Part shown: positions 27,304 to 35,924 of the stretch, in pieces
Layout: every line of letters begins with the position of its first letter
Numbering within the stretch: position 1 is the stretch's first letter
Assembly (NCBI RefSeq): GCF_001548115.1
Contig: NZ_AP014821.1
Span: 2,979,262 to 3,043,261, forward strand
DNA: 64,000 nucleotides
Origin: Geminocystis sp. NIES-3709
GTDB taxonomy: Bacteria; Cyanobacteriota; Cyanobacteriia; Cyanobacteriales; Cyanobacteriaceae
Direction: 5' to 3'
The notes under the pieces: generated by a model
Databases searched by the model: none
What the model was told of the DNA's origin: nothing
Seen by the model: only the letters and a program-made list of their open reading frames with translations
Made by a program: the position numbers and the translations under genes

Positions 27304-27786
27304 GTTTTGTCGGATCGATCGATAAATTGAAATGAGGAGTTTCAGAAAAATAAAAAACCCCATTTTTCAACTTTTAAATTCCTCATTAACAATCGAAGAA
27401 GTCTATTATTGATATACTTTCTAGCCATCTGTTGTATAAAAACTGATAATTCCAAGAACCTTGAAAAGCTATACAATTGCTGAAATCCCCAGAAAATCTT
27501 TATGAAAATGCTCTTTGATTACGTCTGTTAGTCCATCAATTGCTTTGCTTAATTCTTCAATTTGTATTCGTCTGACCACTGCTAAAACTGATGATATAGC
27601 AATAAACGGGTTAGTTAAGACATTCTCAAAATCTTTGTCATTCCGAGCATAGAGAGGAATCTCAAAACGTCCTAATCAACTCGTTATCTACTATACTAGG
27701 TAAGATAATATATGTGTTACTTGTTAAAACAGTTACAAGGAAATTTTATTCTTTGAGAGTTTTTAAGTGGTTGTTCCTTTTCCATC
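27304..27786. other. Gene-poor region with MITE and possible gene debris
   Basis: About 480 bases. A hairpin-like pair (AAATGAGGA near 27331, TCCTCATT near 27385) follows the oxygenase stop and may help end transcription. On the minus strand 27596-27469 is open and gives a helical tail containing RRIQIEELSKAIDGLTDV, ending at a TAG. The MITE at 27597-27693 sits exactly at its open end, and no start or continuation is found beyond the MITE. It may be the end of a dead gene, but evidence is weak. Confidence 0.4.
27597..27693. mobile_element. 97-bp MITE with TA target duplication (family TAGCAATAAACGGG), copy 1
   Basis: Left end TAGCAATAAACGGGTTAG and right end (reverse complement) TAGTAGATAACGAGTTGATT are imperfect inverted repeats, and TA flanks both sides (27595-27596 and 27694-27695). 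The centre is a small stem ATTCC/GGAAT around an 11-base loop GAGCATAGAGA. In the other two copies (47146-47245, 52401-52467) the loop reads TCCCTATGCTC, nearly its reverse complement. Confidence 0.65.
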
Positions 27787-28104
27787 ATGATTAATCCTGA
27801 AAATTTATTCCATAATATTCCTTTTCTGGTTGAGGAAGAAGATTTCTCCGAACTATTAAACTATCGTAACGTTGTCATTGAAAGAATTGTTAGTAGCGAT
27901 CGCCCCGATAATAAAGTTTATAATCAAGAACAAGACGAATGGGTAATATTAATTGAGGGAGAAGCACAGTTAAAAATTAATGATGATATTGTTAACCTGA
28001 AAGCATGGGATTATCTCTTTATTTCTGCTCAAACTCCTCATCAAGTCTTGACAACTTCTAGGAATTGTATTTGGTTAGCAATCCATATTTATCCCCATAA
28101 TTGA
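27787..28104 (+). CDS. Small cupin-domain protein
   Basis: A 105-residue single cupin. The barrel motifs are visible: EQDEWVILIEGEAQLKIND (first motif, with Glu but without the usual HxH) and LKAWDYLFISAQTPHQVLTT (second motif, PxxxPH-like with a conserved His). Such minimal cupins bind a metal or small ligand and have diverse roles, from isomerases to sensing. The start ATG follows a long AT-rich leader. No operon partner is evident: a MITE is upstream and a gene-poor region downstream. No specific function can be given. Confidence 0.75.
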   Translation: MINPENLFHNIPFLVEEEDFSELLNYRNVVIERIVSSDRPDNKVYNQEQDEWVILIEGEAQLKINDDIVNLKAWDYLFISAQTPHQVLTTSRNCIWLAIHIYPHN

Positions 28105-28803
28105 AGAATGGAATACTAAAGATTTGAAAACCAATTTTATTTTCTGAGGGTATAAACAACTTGGTTACGCATTTGCCAATAGTGTCTTGCTAAAATCAAG
28201 AGGTATATTTTTTATAAACCTGTCATTTTCACAAGAAATATAAATATTTTCTTGAGCTTGAACATTCATCCAATTAATCTGTTTTTTCATTTTATCACCT
28301 ACTCTACTCGTCAATATTTATCCTTGACTTTCTATAACTTTCTCCATTTTTTCTAGTATCATAATATCTTAATTTTATTATATTTTTCTTCTGTAATTGA
28401 TGGTTAAAAAAATCTTGTTTAAAATAGTTAAAAACATTTACTTGGTTATTTTTATGATTTTTATAAGCCTCATCTGTTAATAATTTTAGACCGAGTATAT
28501 TTTTATAAATATTAGTAAATAAGTTACCATTAGGGATTATTTCGACTATTTTCTCCATTGCTTCAATTGCACAAAAATGAAGAAGGTAAATAAAACTTGA
28601 TGTTAAGACAACTGTTGATTAAATTTTACTGGCAACAGTGAAAAAAAGAAAATGAGGTCGTCCAAAAGGCTCAAAAAAAATTTGACACAGACAAAGATAT
28701 GTGATTTTTTTTTGGCAAAAATATTATTCTAATGATAGGATTGTAGGAATTTAACTTTCAAAATTTGTATTCCTAAATACAATCATTCATTACCAAATTA
28801 ATT
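28105..28803. other. Gene-poor region upstream of egtD with decayed minus-strand frames
   Basis: About 700 bases, very AT-rich. Besides the doubtful ORF at 28304-28558, the minus strand shows a 41-codon frame starting MKKQINWMNVQAQENIYISC near 28290. It ends where an overlapping frame reads LILARHYWQMRNQVVYTLRK, as if a frameshift had split one gene. I could not recognise the parent family. The egtD promoter should lie in 28600-28800. Confidence 0.35.
28304..28558 (-). CDS. Doubtful short ORF, possibly part of a decayed gene
   Basis: Eighty-four residues, very rich in Asn, Lys, Ile and Tyr, which is expected for random translation in AT-rich DNA. The start MEKIVEIIPNGNLF and the segment LGLKLLTDEAYKNHKN look somewhat protein-like, but no domain, signal or ribosome binding site is seen. 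Together with the frames just downstream (28105-28300, minus) it may be the remains of one longer gene. Confidence 0.2.
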   Translation of the reverse strand: MEKIVEIIPNGNLFTNIYKNILGLKLLTDEAYKNHKNNQVNVFNYFKQDFFNHQLQKKNIIKLRYYDTRKNGESYRKSRINIDE

Positions 28804-29799
28804 ATGTTGATTACTAACCAAGATAAAAAAATAGACATCAAATATCTGGAGAATTTTTCTCTTACTAACGATGAAGGTGCGGATGTTATTCAAGGATTAA
28901 TTAGCATACCAAAAAGTTTACCATCAAAATATTTTTACGATCGCCTTGGTTCAGAATTATTTGAAAAAATTTGTGACTTACCTGAATATTATCCTACCCG
29001 TACCGAAACAAGTATTTTAACTACCGCTAGTAAGGAAATTGCTGACATCACAGGGATTTGCGAATTAGTGGAATTAGGTAGTGGTAGCTCAACGAAAACC
29101 CGTCTGCTATTATCTGCTTATGATAGTTTAGGTAAACCTTGGCAATATGTACCGATCGATGTTAGTAGCGAAATTCTCAAAAATACTGCCTTACAATTGC
29201 ATGAAGAATATGATAATCTGTCCATTTTAGGTTTAGTGGGAACTTATGAACAGGCTTTATTACAACTTCCTTCCTCTTCTTTATCCCAACGGATGATTAT
29301 TTTTTTAGGAAGTACATTAGGTAATTTTACTCATCAACAAAGTGATCTGCTTTTCAATGAAGTCAGAGATATATTAACAGTGGGAGATTATTTTCTATTA
29401 GGCATCGACTTACAAAAACCTGTGGATATTTTGGAAAATGCTTATAACGATAGTCAAGGTATAACCGCAGCATTTAACCTGAATATGTTATGTCATATTA
29501 ACCGTTGTTTTGACGGAAATTTTGACATAAATTTATTTAAACATCAAGCTATTTATAATCAAGAAAAGCAACAAATTGAGATGTATTTATACGCTCAAAA
29601 ATATCATAAAGTCAGATTAGATAAATTAGATTTAAACATCAATTTTAAAGAAAATGAGCCAGTTTTAACGGAAATTTCTCGAAAATTTAACTTAAATCAA
29701 ATGCAAGAATTTTTAGCAAATCACCAATTAAAAACTATCAAATATTGGACTGATGAAAATAAATATTTTGGATTAATTTTAACTCAACTTTGTCAATAA
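28804..29799 (+). CDS. egtD: L-histidine N-alpha-methyltransferase EgtD
   Basis: EgtD trimethylates the alpha-amino group of histidine with S-adenosylmethionine to give hercynine, the first step of ergothioneine synthesis. The 331-residue length is normal. The signature is present: SKYFYDRLGSELFEKICDLPEYYPTRTE in pattern at about 41-68 (including substrate-binding Tyr), the SAM loop ELGSGSSTKTR at 90-100, YVPIDVSSEIL, IIFLGSTLGNF, and DYFLLGIDLQKP. The sulfoxide synthase gene follows after 24 bases and the two are surely co-transcribed. The later genes of the pathway (C-S lyase, EgtE type) are not in the window. Confidence 0.93.
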   Translation: MLITNQDKKIDIKYLENFSLTNDEGADVIQGLISIPKSLPSKYFYDRLGSELFEKICDLPEYYPTRTETSILTTASKEIADITGICELVELGSGSSTKTRLLLSAYDSLGKPWQYVPIDVSSEILKNTALQLHEEYDNLSILGLVGTYEQALLQLPSSSLSQRMIIFLGSTLGNFTHQQSDLLFNEVRDILTVGDYFLLGIDLQKPVDILENAYNDSQGITAAFNLNMLCHINRCFDGNFDINLFKHQAIYNQEKQQIEMYLYAQKYHKVRLDKLDLNINFKENEPVLTEISRKFNLNQMQEFLANHQLKTIKYWTDENKYFGLILTQLCQ

Positions 29800-29823
29800 A
29801 TATTAATCTACTAACTAACAATT

Positions 29824-31167
29824 ATGCTATTAACTAACAGTCATAAATATTTACTATTAAATAAGTGCAGTAAAATAGATATTATTAATTATTTAAAGGA
29901 CTCTTGGGAAACAGAAGATTTATTATTTAAAAGTATTCTTAATCCTGAAACATTTTATCAAAATCCCGACTCTTTACGCAATCCTCTTATTTTTTATTTA
30001 GGACATTCTGCGGTTTTTTATATTAATAAATTAGTTATTCTTGGCTTATTAAAAGACAATCAACGAATTAATCCAGACTATGAAAAATTATATGAAATGG
30101 GAGTAGATCCAGAAACACCAAAAGAGTTACAACAAGCTATTGCCTCTGTAGAATGGGCAAAAGTAGAACAATTATGGCATTATCGTCACCAAGCCTATGA
30201 AACAGTTATTAATATCATCGAAAAAACTCCCCTGACTTTACCCATAACTCCCGATAGTGTTTGGTGGGGAATAGTCATGAGTATCGAACATCAAAGGATA
30301 CATATCGAAACTTCGTCGATGTTGATTCGACAACTGTCGTTAGAATTAGTAACGAAACCAAGTCAATGGAATTATGCAAAGTCTCAAGGAAAACCGCCTC
30401 AAAACGAGATGATAAAAATAGAAGGAGGCATAGTAACATTGGGAAAGAAAAAAGACGATAATCTTTACGGTTGGGATATTGATTTTGGCGAAAGAGAAGT
30501 GATAGTTAATCCCTTTGAAGTTAGTAAATATATGATTACTAACGGCGAATTTTTAGAATTTGTTAATAACAAAGGTTATGATAATCAAGATTATTGGGAT
30601 GAAATAGCATGGCAGTGGAAACATGAAAATAACGTAATTTATCCTAAATTTTGGCGAAAATCTGAAAATAATTATACTTATCGTTTAATGTTTGATGAAA
30701 TTGATTTACCTTTAGATTTTCCAGTAGAAGTAAATCGCCACGAAGCTAATGCTTATTGTCATTATCTATCGAAAAAATCAGGAAAAAAATATCAGTTAAT
30801 GAGTGAAGCACAATGGCAATTTCTTCAACAAAAAAGCGATGATAACGTTAATGACTATAACCTCAATTTTAAATTTATTTCCCCTCATCCTGTGGGTAGT
30901 TTAGAAATTGCAAAAAATCCTCAAGGTATTTACGACTTAAGAGGAAATGTGTGGGAATGGTTAGAAGATATTTTTACCCCTTTATCAGGCTTTAAGCCTC
31001 ATTATTTATACCCAGATTATTCTGCAACTTTTTTCGATAATCGTCATTATATGCTTATTGGTGGATCCTGGGCAACCAACGGTTATGAGGCAACACCTTA
31101 TTATCGCAACTGGTTTCGTCCTTATTTTTATCAACACGCAGGATTCAGAATCACATCCAGATTATGA
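29824..31167 (+). CDS. egtB: Iron-dependent sulfoxide synthase, OvoA-like, for ergothioneine (EgtB role)
   Basis: Nonheme iron enzyme that joins a cysteine-type thiol to the imidazole of hercynine using O2. It has a DinB-like N-terminal domain and an FGE-sulfatase-type C-terminal domain. The predicted iron ligands are H61 in YLGHSAVFY and the HxxxH pair H156/H160 in EHQRIHIET. The pattern NPLIFYLGHSAVFYINKL and MSIEHQRIHIETSSMLIRQL is that of OvoA (ovothiol synthase) rather than actinobacterial EgtB. The protein ends after the FGE domain (WLEDIFTPLSGF, GGSWATNGYE, AGFRITSRL) and lacks OvoA's C-terminal methyltransferase. With egtD directly upstream, a role in ergothioneine is the best reading. 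Published work describes cyanobacteria recruiting an OvoA-type enzyme for this step. Confidence 0.87.
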   Translation: MLLTNSHKYLLLNKCSKIDIINYLKDSWETEDLLFKSILNPETFYQNPDSLRNPLIFYLGHSAVFYINKLVILGLLKDNQRINPDYEKLYEMGVDPETPKELQQAIASVEWAKVEQLWHYRHQAYETVINIIEKTPLTLPITPDSVWWGIVMSIEHQRIHIETSSMLIRQLSLELVTKPSQWNYAKSQGKPPQNEMIKIEGGIVTLGKKKDDNLYGWDIDFGEREVIVNPFEVSKYMITNGEFLEFVNNKGYDNQDYWDEIAWQWKHENNVIYPKFWRKSENNYTYRLMFDEIDLPLDFPVEVNRHEANAYCHYLSKKSGKKYQLMSEAQWQFLQQKSDDNVNDYNLNFKFISPHPVGSLEIAKNPQGIYDLRGNVWEWLEDIFTPLSGFKPHYLYPDYSATFFDNRHYMLIGGSWATNGYEATPYYRNWFRPYFYQHAGFRITSRL

Positions 31168-31282
31168 TTTCTTCAAAACAAAAATTATAGTTATTTCAAA
31201 TAATAATGAGAGATTATCAGATGCTGTGAGGCTTATCAAAGTTTTCCAAATTATTGGGGAAGTCTATTGTATAAACTATTAT

Positions 31283-31321
31283 CCTATAATATTATAGGCA
31301 TAGGTATGCTCTTTTTTTTTT
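31283..31321 (+). terminator. Likely intrinsic terminator after egtDB
   Basis: A 16-base perfect palindrome CCTATAATATTATAGG at 31283-31298 is followed by GCATAGGTATGC and a run of about eleven T. It fits the end of the egtD-egtB transcript. Confidence 0.55.
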
Positions 31322-31366
31322 ATATTAAGATTTTTTTAAGATGTTACAAATAAGAAATTAAAAGTT

Positions 31367-34300
31367 ATGACTATCAATCATTACGGGGTTTCTAGTATTT
31401 TAACGGCTTCTCTTACCCAAGTGCAACAACTTTTAGGTAGTTGGTCAGAAGACATTATGTCTAGAGAGGGTAATACATATTTAGCTTTTGGTGAGGAATT
31501 TGATCGAACCGCCTTAAATTCTATCTTACAACCATGGCTTAATCAAGATTTTACGATTATTCCACCGATAAAAATATTAACCCCAGAACAGTTAAATGGT
31601 GCTAACGGTGCATTCTCCACACAAACCAACACCATTTATCTCTCCAGTGCTTTATTGACAGAAAACAACACCAATTCTCTGATCCGTGTTTTACTAGAAG
31701 AAATTGGACATAAAATTGATAGTGTAATCAATACGAAGGATACTCAAGGTGATGAAGGAGCGATTTTTGCTTCATTAGTGTTAGGGGAAAGTCTGTCGGA
31801 ATCGCAATTACAACAGTTACAAGCAGAAGATGATACAGGGATAATTCTAGTTGATGGACAGACGATCGCTGTGGAGATGGCGAATTTTACTGGAACTGCC
31901 GGAAATGACAATATTACGGGAACTTCTGGAAATGATGTTATTCTAGGTTTAGGAGGAAATGATACCTTAGGTGGTGGAGATGGAAACGATCGTGTAGATG
32001 GAGGGGATGGTGATGATGTCATTCGTGGTGGTGCGGGGGATGATAATGGCTACATTGATGCTAATAGATACGGTTTAGCTGGGGGTAACGGGAACGATCA
32101 TATCTTTGGCGAAGCTGGTGATGATCAGTTATACGGTGAAGCCGGGAATGATACCTTAGGTGGTGGAGATGGAAACGATCGTGTAGATGGAGGGGATGGT
32201 GATGATGTCATTCGTGGTGGTGCGGGGGATGATAATGGCTACATTGATGCTAATAGATACGGTTTAGCTGGGGGTAACGGGAACGATCGTATCTTTGGCG
32301 AAACTGGTGATGATCAGTTATACGGTGAAGCCGGGAATGATACCTTAGGTGGTGGAGATGGAAACGATTATCTTAACCCCGGTTTTGGAGTAGATAGCGT
32401 AGATGGTGGTTTAGGTAGTGATAGAATGGAGTGGAACTTGTCAAGTGAAACCACTCCCATTACCATTACCTATACTGATACCAGTAACGGTACAGTATCC
32501 AATGGTACAGTCTTCAAAAATATAGAAAGTTTTTATGTTACTACAGGCAGTGGCAATGATAATATCAACCTCAGTGCCTCTACAAATTCAATAATTTTGG
32601 GCAATGGTGGCAATGATACGATACAAGGAGGTTCCGGAAGCAATTATGTAGATGGAGGGTATGGTAATGATACCTTAGATGGTAAAGATGGAATCGATCT
32701 TGTATATGGAAGGTATGGTGATGATGTCATTCGTGGTGAAGCAGGGAATGATACCTTAGATGGTGGAGCAGGGAATGATACCTTAGATGGTGGAGATGGA
32801 GACGATTATCTTATCCCCGATAGTGAAGTAGATAGCGTAGATGGTGGTTTAGGTAGTGATAGAATGTATTTGTACTTGTTAGGTGAAAACACTCCCATTA
32901 CCATTACCTATACTGATACCAGTAACGGTACAGTATCCAATGGTACAGTCTTCAAAAATATAGAAAGTTTTGATGTCACTACAGGCAGTGGCAATGATAA
33001 CATCAACTTGAGTGCCGCTACCAGTAATTCACACGTGTATGATACTGGCGGCAATGATACAATACAAGGAGGGGATGGAAGCGATCGTATAAATGGAAGG
33101 GATGGAGATGATAGTATTCTTGGTGAAACGGGGAATGATGAATTATACGGCTTCACCGGTAATGATACTTTAAATGGAGGGGATGGAAACGATGATGTAG
33201 ATGGAGCGGAAGGTGATGATGTTATTCTTGGTGAAGCGGGGGATGATACCTTAGATGGCTTAACCGGTAATGATACCTTAGATGGAGGGGATGGAAGTGC
33301 TAGTATAAATGGAGGGGATGGAGATGATAGTATTCTTGGTGGTGAGGGGTTTGGATATTTAGCTGGTGGTAACGGGAACGATCGTATTCTTGGCGAAGCG
33401 GGAAATGATATTATTCTTGGTGAAGTGGGGAATGATACCTTAGATGGAGGGGATGGAAGCGCTAGTATAAATGGAGGGGATGGAGATGATGTCATTCTTG
33501 GTGGTGCCGGTAATGATGATAGCTACTTCGGTTTAGTTGGGGGTAACGGGAATGATAGTATTCTTGGTGAAGCAGGTAATGATTACTTAGACGGTGAAGC
33601 CGGAAATGATACCTTAGATGGTGGGGATGGAGACGATTATCTTATCCTTGGTACAGGAATAGATAGCGTCGATGGTGGTTTAGGTATTGATGACATATAC
33701 ATGAATTTGTATTTGTTAGGTGAAAACACTCCCATTACCATTAACTATACTGATAGCGGTAACGGTACCGTATCCAATGGTATAGTCTTCAAAAATATAG
33801 AAAGTTTCTATGTTACTACCAACAATAGCAATGATAACATCAACCTCAGTGCCGGTACAGGTAATTCAATAATTTGGGGCAATGGAGGCAATGATACGAT
33901 ACAAGGAGGTTCCGGAAACGATGGTGTAGATGGTGGGGGTGGTGATGATGTCATTCTTGGTGGTGCCGGTAATGATGATAGTTACTATTTTTTCTCGAAC
34001 GGTTTAGTTGGGGGTAACGGGAATGATAGTATTCTTGGTGAAGCAGGTAATGATTACTTATACGGTGAAGCCGGGAATGATACTTTAGAAGGTGGAGATG
34101 GGAATGATAGTATCACCGGTAGTGAGGGAGATGATATGATGATTGGTGGTGTAGGCAATGATAGCTATAGTGTTGGTAGCAGTTTAGATGTAGTCATGGA
34201 GTTAACTCGTGAAGGTACAGATTTAGTTAATAGTGCCATTAACTATACCCTCGGTAGTAATGTAGAAAATCTGACTTTGTTAAGTGGTACAGCGACTACT

Positions 34301-34855
34301 GGTACAGGTAATACTCTCGATAACGTGATCACGGGTAACACGGGCAATAATAACCTCAGTGGTTTAGATGGTAATGATAGTATTTCAGGAAGTGACGGAG
34401 ATGATACCATGATTGGTGGTGTAGGCAATGATAACTATACTGTGAGTAGCAGTTTAGATGTAGTCACAGAGTTAGTTAGTGAAGGTACAGATTTAGTTAA
34501 TAGTGCCATTAACTATACCCTTGGTAGTAATGTAGAAAATCTAACGCTGTTAAGTGGTACAGCTACCACAGGTACAGGTAATACTCTCGATAATGTTATC
34601 ACGGGTAACACGGGCAATAATAACCTCAGTGGTTTAGACGGTAACGATACTCTCACCGGTGGCGATGGAAACGATAGCCTCAATGGTGGTAATGGGAACG
34701 ATCGTATTTTAGGGAGTGACGGAGATGATACCATGACAGGGGGTGTAGGCAATGATCGCTATACTGTGGGTAGCAGTTTAGCGGGACTTAAACTAAAAAT
34801 ATTAAACTATGAGTCTCAAATCGTTATAAATCAAAGATTTTACATAGATCGATAA
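31367..34855 (+). CDS. RTX calcium-binding protein, C-terminus truncated by transposon insertion
   Basis: The frame gives 1162 residues. Residues 1-170 are a non-repeat N-terminal domain with LIRVLLEEIGHKIDSV followed by DTQGDEGAIFASLV. The EEIGHxxD resembles a metalloprotease HExxH with the first His lost, a domain often seen at the start of cyanobacterial RTX proteins. From 175 on come RTX nonapeptides (GGDGNDRVDGG type) in blocks, separated by a recurrent roughly 50-residue non-RTX unit (NTPITITYTDTSNGTVSNG, then VFKNIESFxVTTGSGNDNINLSA). Near 930 onward are units with EGTDLVNSAINYTLGSNVENLTLLSG. The last 25 residues (from GLKLK on) are encoded by the inserted element and end at its TAA. 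A 189-bp tandem duplication lies at 31961-32339. The protein without its natural C-terminus is probably not secreted. Confidence 0.85.
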   Translation: MTINHYGVSSILTASLTQVQQLLGSWSEDIMSREGNTYLAFGEEFDRTALNSILQPWLNQDFTIIPPIKILTPEQLNGANGAFSTQTNTIYLSSALLTENNTNSLIRVLLEEIGHKIDSVINTKDTQGDEGAIFASLVLGESLSESQLQQLQAEDDTGIILVDGQTIAVEMANFTGTAGNDNITGTSGNDVILGLGGNDTLGGGDGNDRVDGGDGDDVIRGGAGDDNGYIDANRYGLAGGNGNDHIFGEAGDDQLYGEAGNDTLGGGDGNDRVDGGDGDDVIRGGAGDDNGYIDANRYGLAGGNGNDRIFGETGDDQLYGEAGNDTLGGGDGNDYLNPGFGVDSVDGGLGSDRMEWNLSSETTPITITYTDTSNGTVSNGTVFKNIESFYVTTGSGNDNINLSASTNSIILGNGGNDTIQGGSGSNYVDGGYGNDTLDGKDGIDLVYGRYGDDVIRGEAGNDTLDGGAGNDTLDGGDGDDYLIPDSEVDSVDGGLGSDRMYLYLLGENTPITITYTDTSNGTVSNGTVFKNIESFDVTTGSGNDNINLSAATSNSHVYDTGGNDTIQGGDGSDRINGRDGDDSILGETGNDELYGFTGNDTLNGGDGNDDVDGAEGDDVILGEAGDDTLDGLTGNDTLDGGDGSASINGGDGDDSILGGEGFGYLAGGNGNDRILGEAGNDIILGEVGNDTLDGGDGSASINGGDGDDVILGGAGNDDSYFGLVGGNGNDSILGEAGNDYLDGEAGNDTLDGGDGDDYLILGTGIDSVDGGLGIDDIYMNLYLLGENTPITINYTDSGNGTVSNGIVFKNIESFYVTTNNSNDNINLSAGTGNSIIWGNGGNDTIQGGSGNDGVDGGGGDDVILGGAGNDDSYYFFSNGLVGGNGNDSILGEAGNDYLYGEAGNDTLEGGDGNDSITGSEGDDMMIGGVGNDSYSVGSSLDVVMELTREGTDLVNSAINYTLGSNVENLTLLSGTATTGTGNTLDNVITGNTGNNNLSGLDGNDSISGSDGDDTMIGGVGNDNYTVSSSLDVVTELVSEGTDLVNSAINYTLGSNVENLTLLSGTATTGTGNTLDNVITGNTGNNNLSGLDGNDTLTGGDGNDSLNGGNGNDRILGSDGDDTMTGGVGNDRYTVGSSLAGLKLKILNYESQIVINQRFYIDR

Positions 34856-34963
34856 CTTTTCCTTTTATACCAAGAGTTTCAGCCGTTTTTATGACGTTTA
34901 CCTAAATCTCTTACTCTGACTGTATTTGAAGCTATTTTTGCACCAAAATTTTTCAAAGTACCG
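34782..34963. mobile_element. 182-bp non-autonomous transposon with 4-bp target duplication TTAG, copy A
   Basis: Comparison with the uninterrupted repeat at 34444-34466 shows the insertion point. Left end CGGGACTT and right end (reverse complement) CGGTACTT are short inverted repeats. TTAG flanks both sides (34778-34781 and 34964-34967). Copy B at 54367-54563 is the same sequence except for one 15-base tandem duplication, and is flanked by TTAA twice. The fourth target base thus covaries within each pair, which supports a 4-bp duplication. The reverse strand can read TLKNFGAKIASNTVRVRDLG before a stop, perhaps the remains of a parent transposase. Confidence 0.85.
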
Positions 34964-35485
34964 TTAGATGTCGTCACAGAGTTAACTAGTGAAGGTACAG
35001 ATTTAGTTAATAGTGCCATTAACTATACCCTTGGTGATAATGTGGAAAATCTGACTTTGTTAAATGGTACAGGAACTATCGCTACAGGTAATACTTTAAA
35101 TAACATCATTACAGGTAACAGTGGTAATAATAGCCTTAGTGGAGGTGACGGTAACGATACTCTCACTGGTGGCACTGGTTTAGATTCATTCCGCTTTAAC
35201 TCTACCTCTGAAAGGCTCGATCTTATTACTGATTTCAACGTCACTGATGACACTATTCAGGTTTCTCGTAGCGGTTTTGGCGGTAGTTTAGCAGTTGGTA
35301 CATTACTATCAACTCAGTTTGAACTAGGTACATCGGCTACTACTTCTGCTCATCGATTTATTTATAATTCTAGTAATGGTGGTTTATTCTTTGATGTGGA
35401 TGGTAGCGGTGCAACGACTGCGGTGCAAATTGCTACTTTAAATACTGGTTTAGCCTTGACTAATGCTGATATTGTGATAATTTAA
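34964..35485 (+). pseudogene. Severed C-terminal part of the RTX gene
   Basis: After the inserted element the same reading frame resumes at 34967 with DVVTELTSEGTDLVNSAINY, exactly continuing the repeat broken at GSSL. Insert plus target duplication is 186 bases, a multiple of three, so only the stop inside the element breaks the gene. The remainder has one more VENLTLLNG unit, two RTX repeats, and a 95-residue C-terminal module (FRFNSTSERLDLITDF to the end) matching that of the protein ending at 18297. The ATG at 35042 lies inside a repeat and is unlikely to be a real start. The ancestral gene would span 31367-35485. Confidence 0.85.
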
Positions 35486-35924
35486 CGATCGTAGTTTGTT
35501 TTCAGGGTTTAAAGAAACCAATGCCTTCTCTACAAACTTATGATAATTGATCTATTCATTGTCAATTGTACATTAGACCTCTCCAAGAATTAAAAATAAA
35601 ATCAATTCTTATAAAGAAATAATAAAATTAAGATTATTTTTCTCTGCTCCCTGCTCCCTAATTTCTGGAGATGTTTAATACAAGTTTGGCAAATTCACCA
35701 ACGAAATGTATTCGGACTCAATGTAATCATATTTTTATGCCAATATATACAGCATTTCAATTAGAATGTCTAAAAATTAAACATTAAGATGAATCATTTT
35801 GCTTTGAGAAGTCCTATTTACATTAAAGCACTTCAAGAAACCATGAATAAGTTACGATCGCTCAAGGTTGCGTAACGTCAGGTTATAATTAGTCATTAGA
35901 AAATCCTCACTTTTAATTTATTAA
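35486..35924. other. Intergenic region between RTX remnant and Hsp70-like gene
   Basis: About 440 AT-rich bases without a supported gene. It includes CTCTGCTCCCTGCTCCCTAA near 35642, a short phrase of the kind seen in dispersed intergenic repeats. A promoter for the Hsp70-like gene should lie near 35830-35910; none stands out. Confidence 0.4.

Noticed and set aside
31160-31300. A 79-codon plus frame at the end of egtB as a separate gene
   Set aside because: It mostly overlaps egtB in another frame and extends into the terminator region; no start signal or domain.
32908-33495. A 195-codon minus-strand frame opposite the broken RTX gene
   Set aside because: Same cause as above: composition-driven antisense openness, with Pro/Ser-rich repeats mirroring RTX units.
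35042-35485. A separate 147-residue RTX gene with its own ATG
   Set aside because: It is in the same frame as the upstream gene and begins in the middle of a repeat. It is the severed end of that gene, not an independent start.
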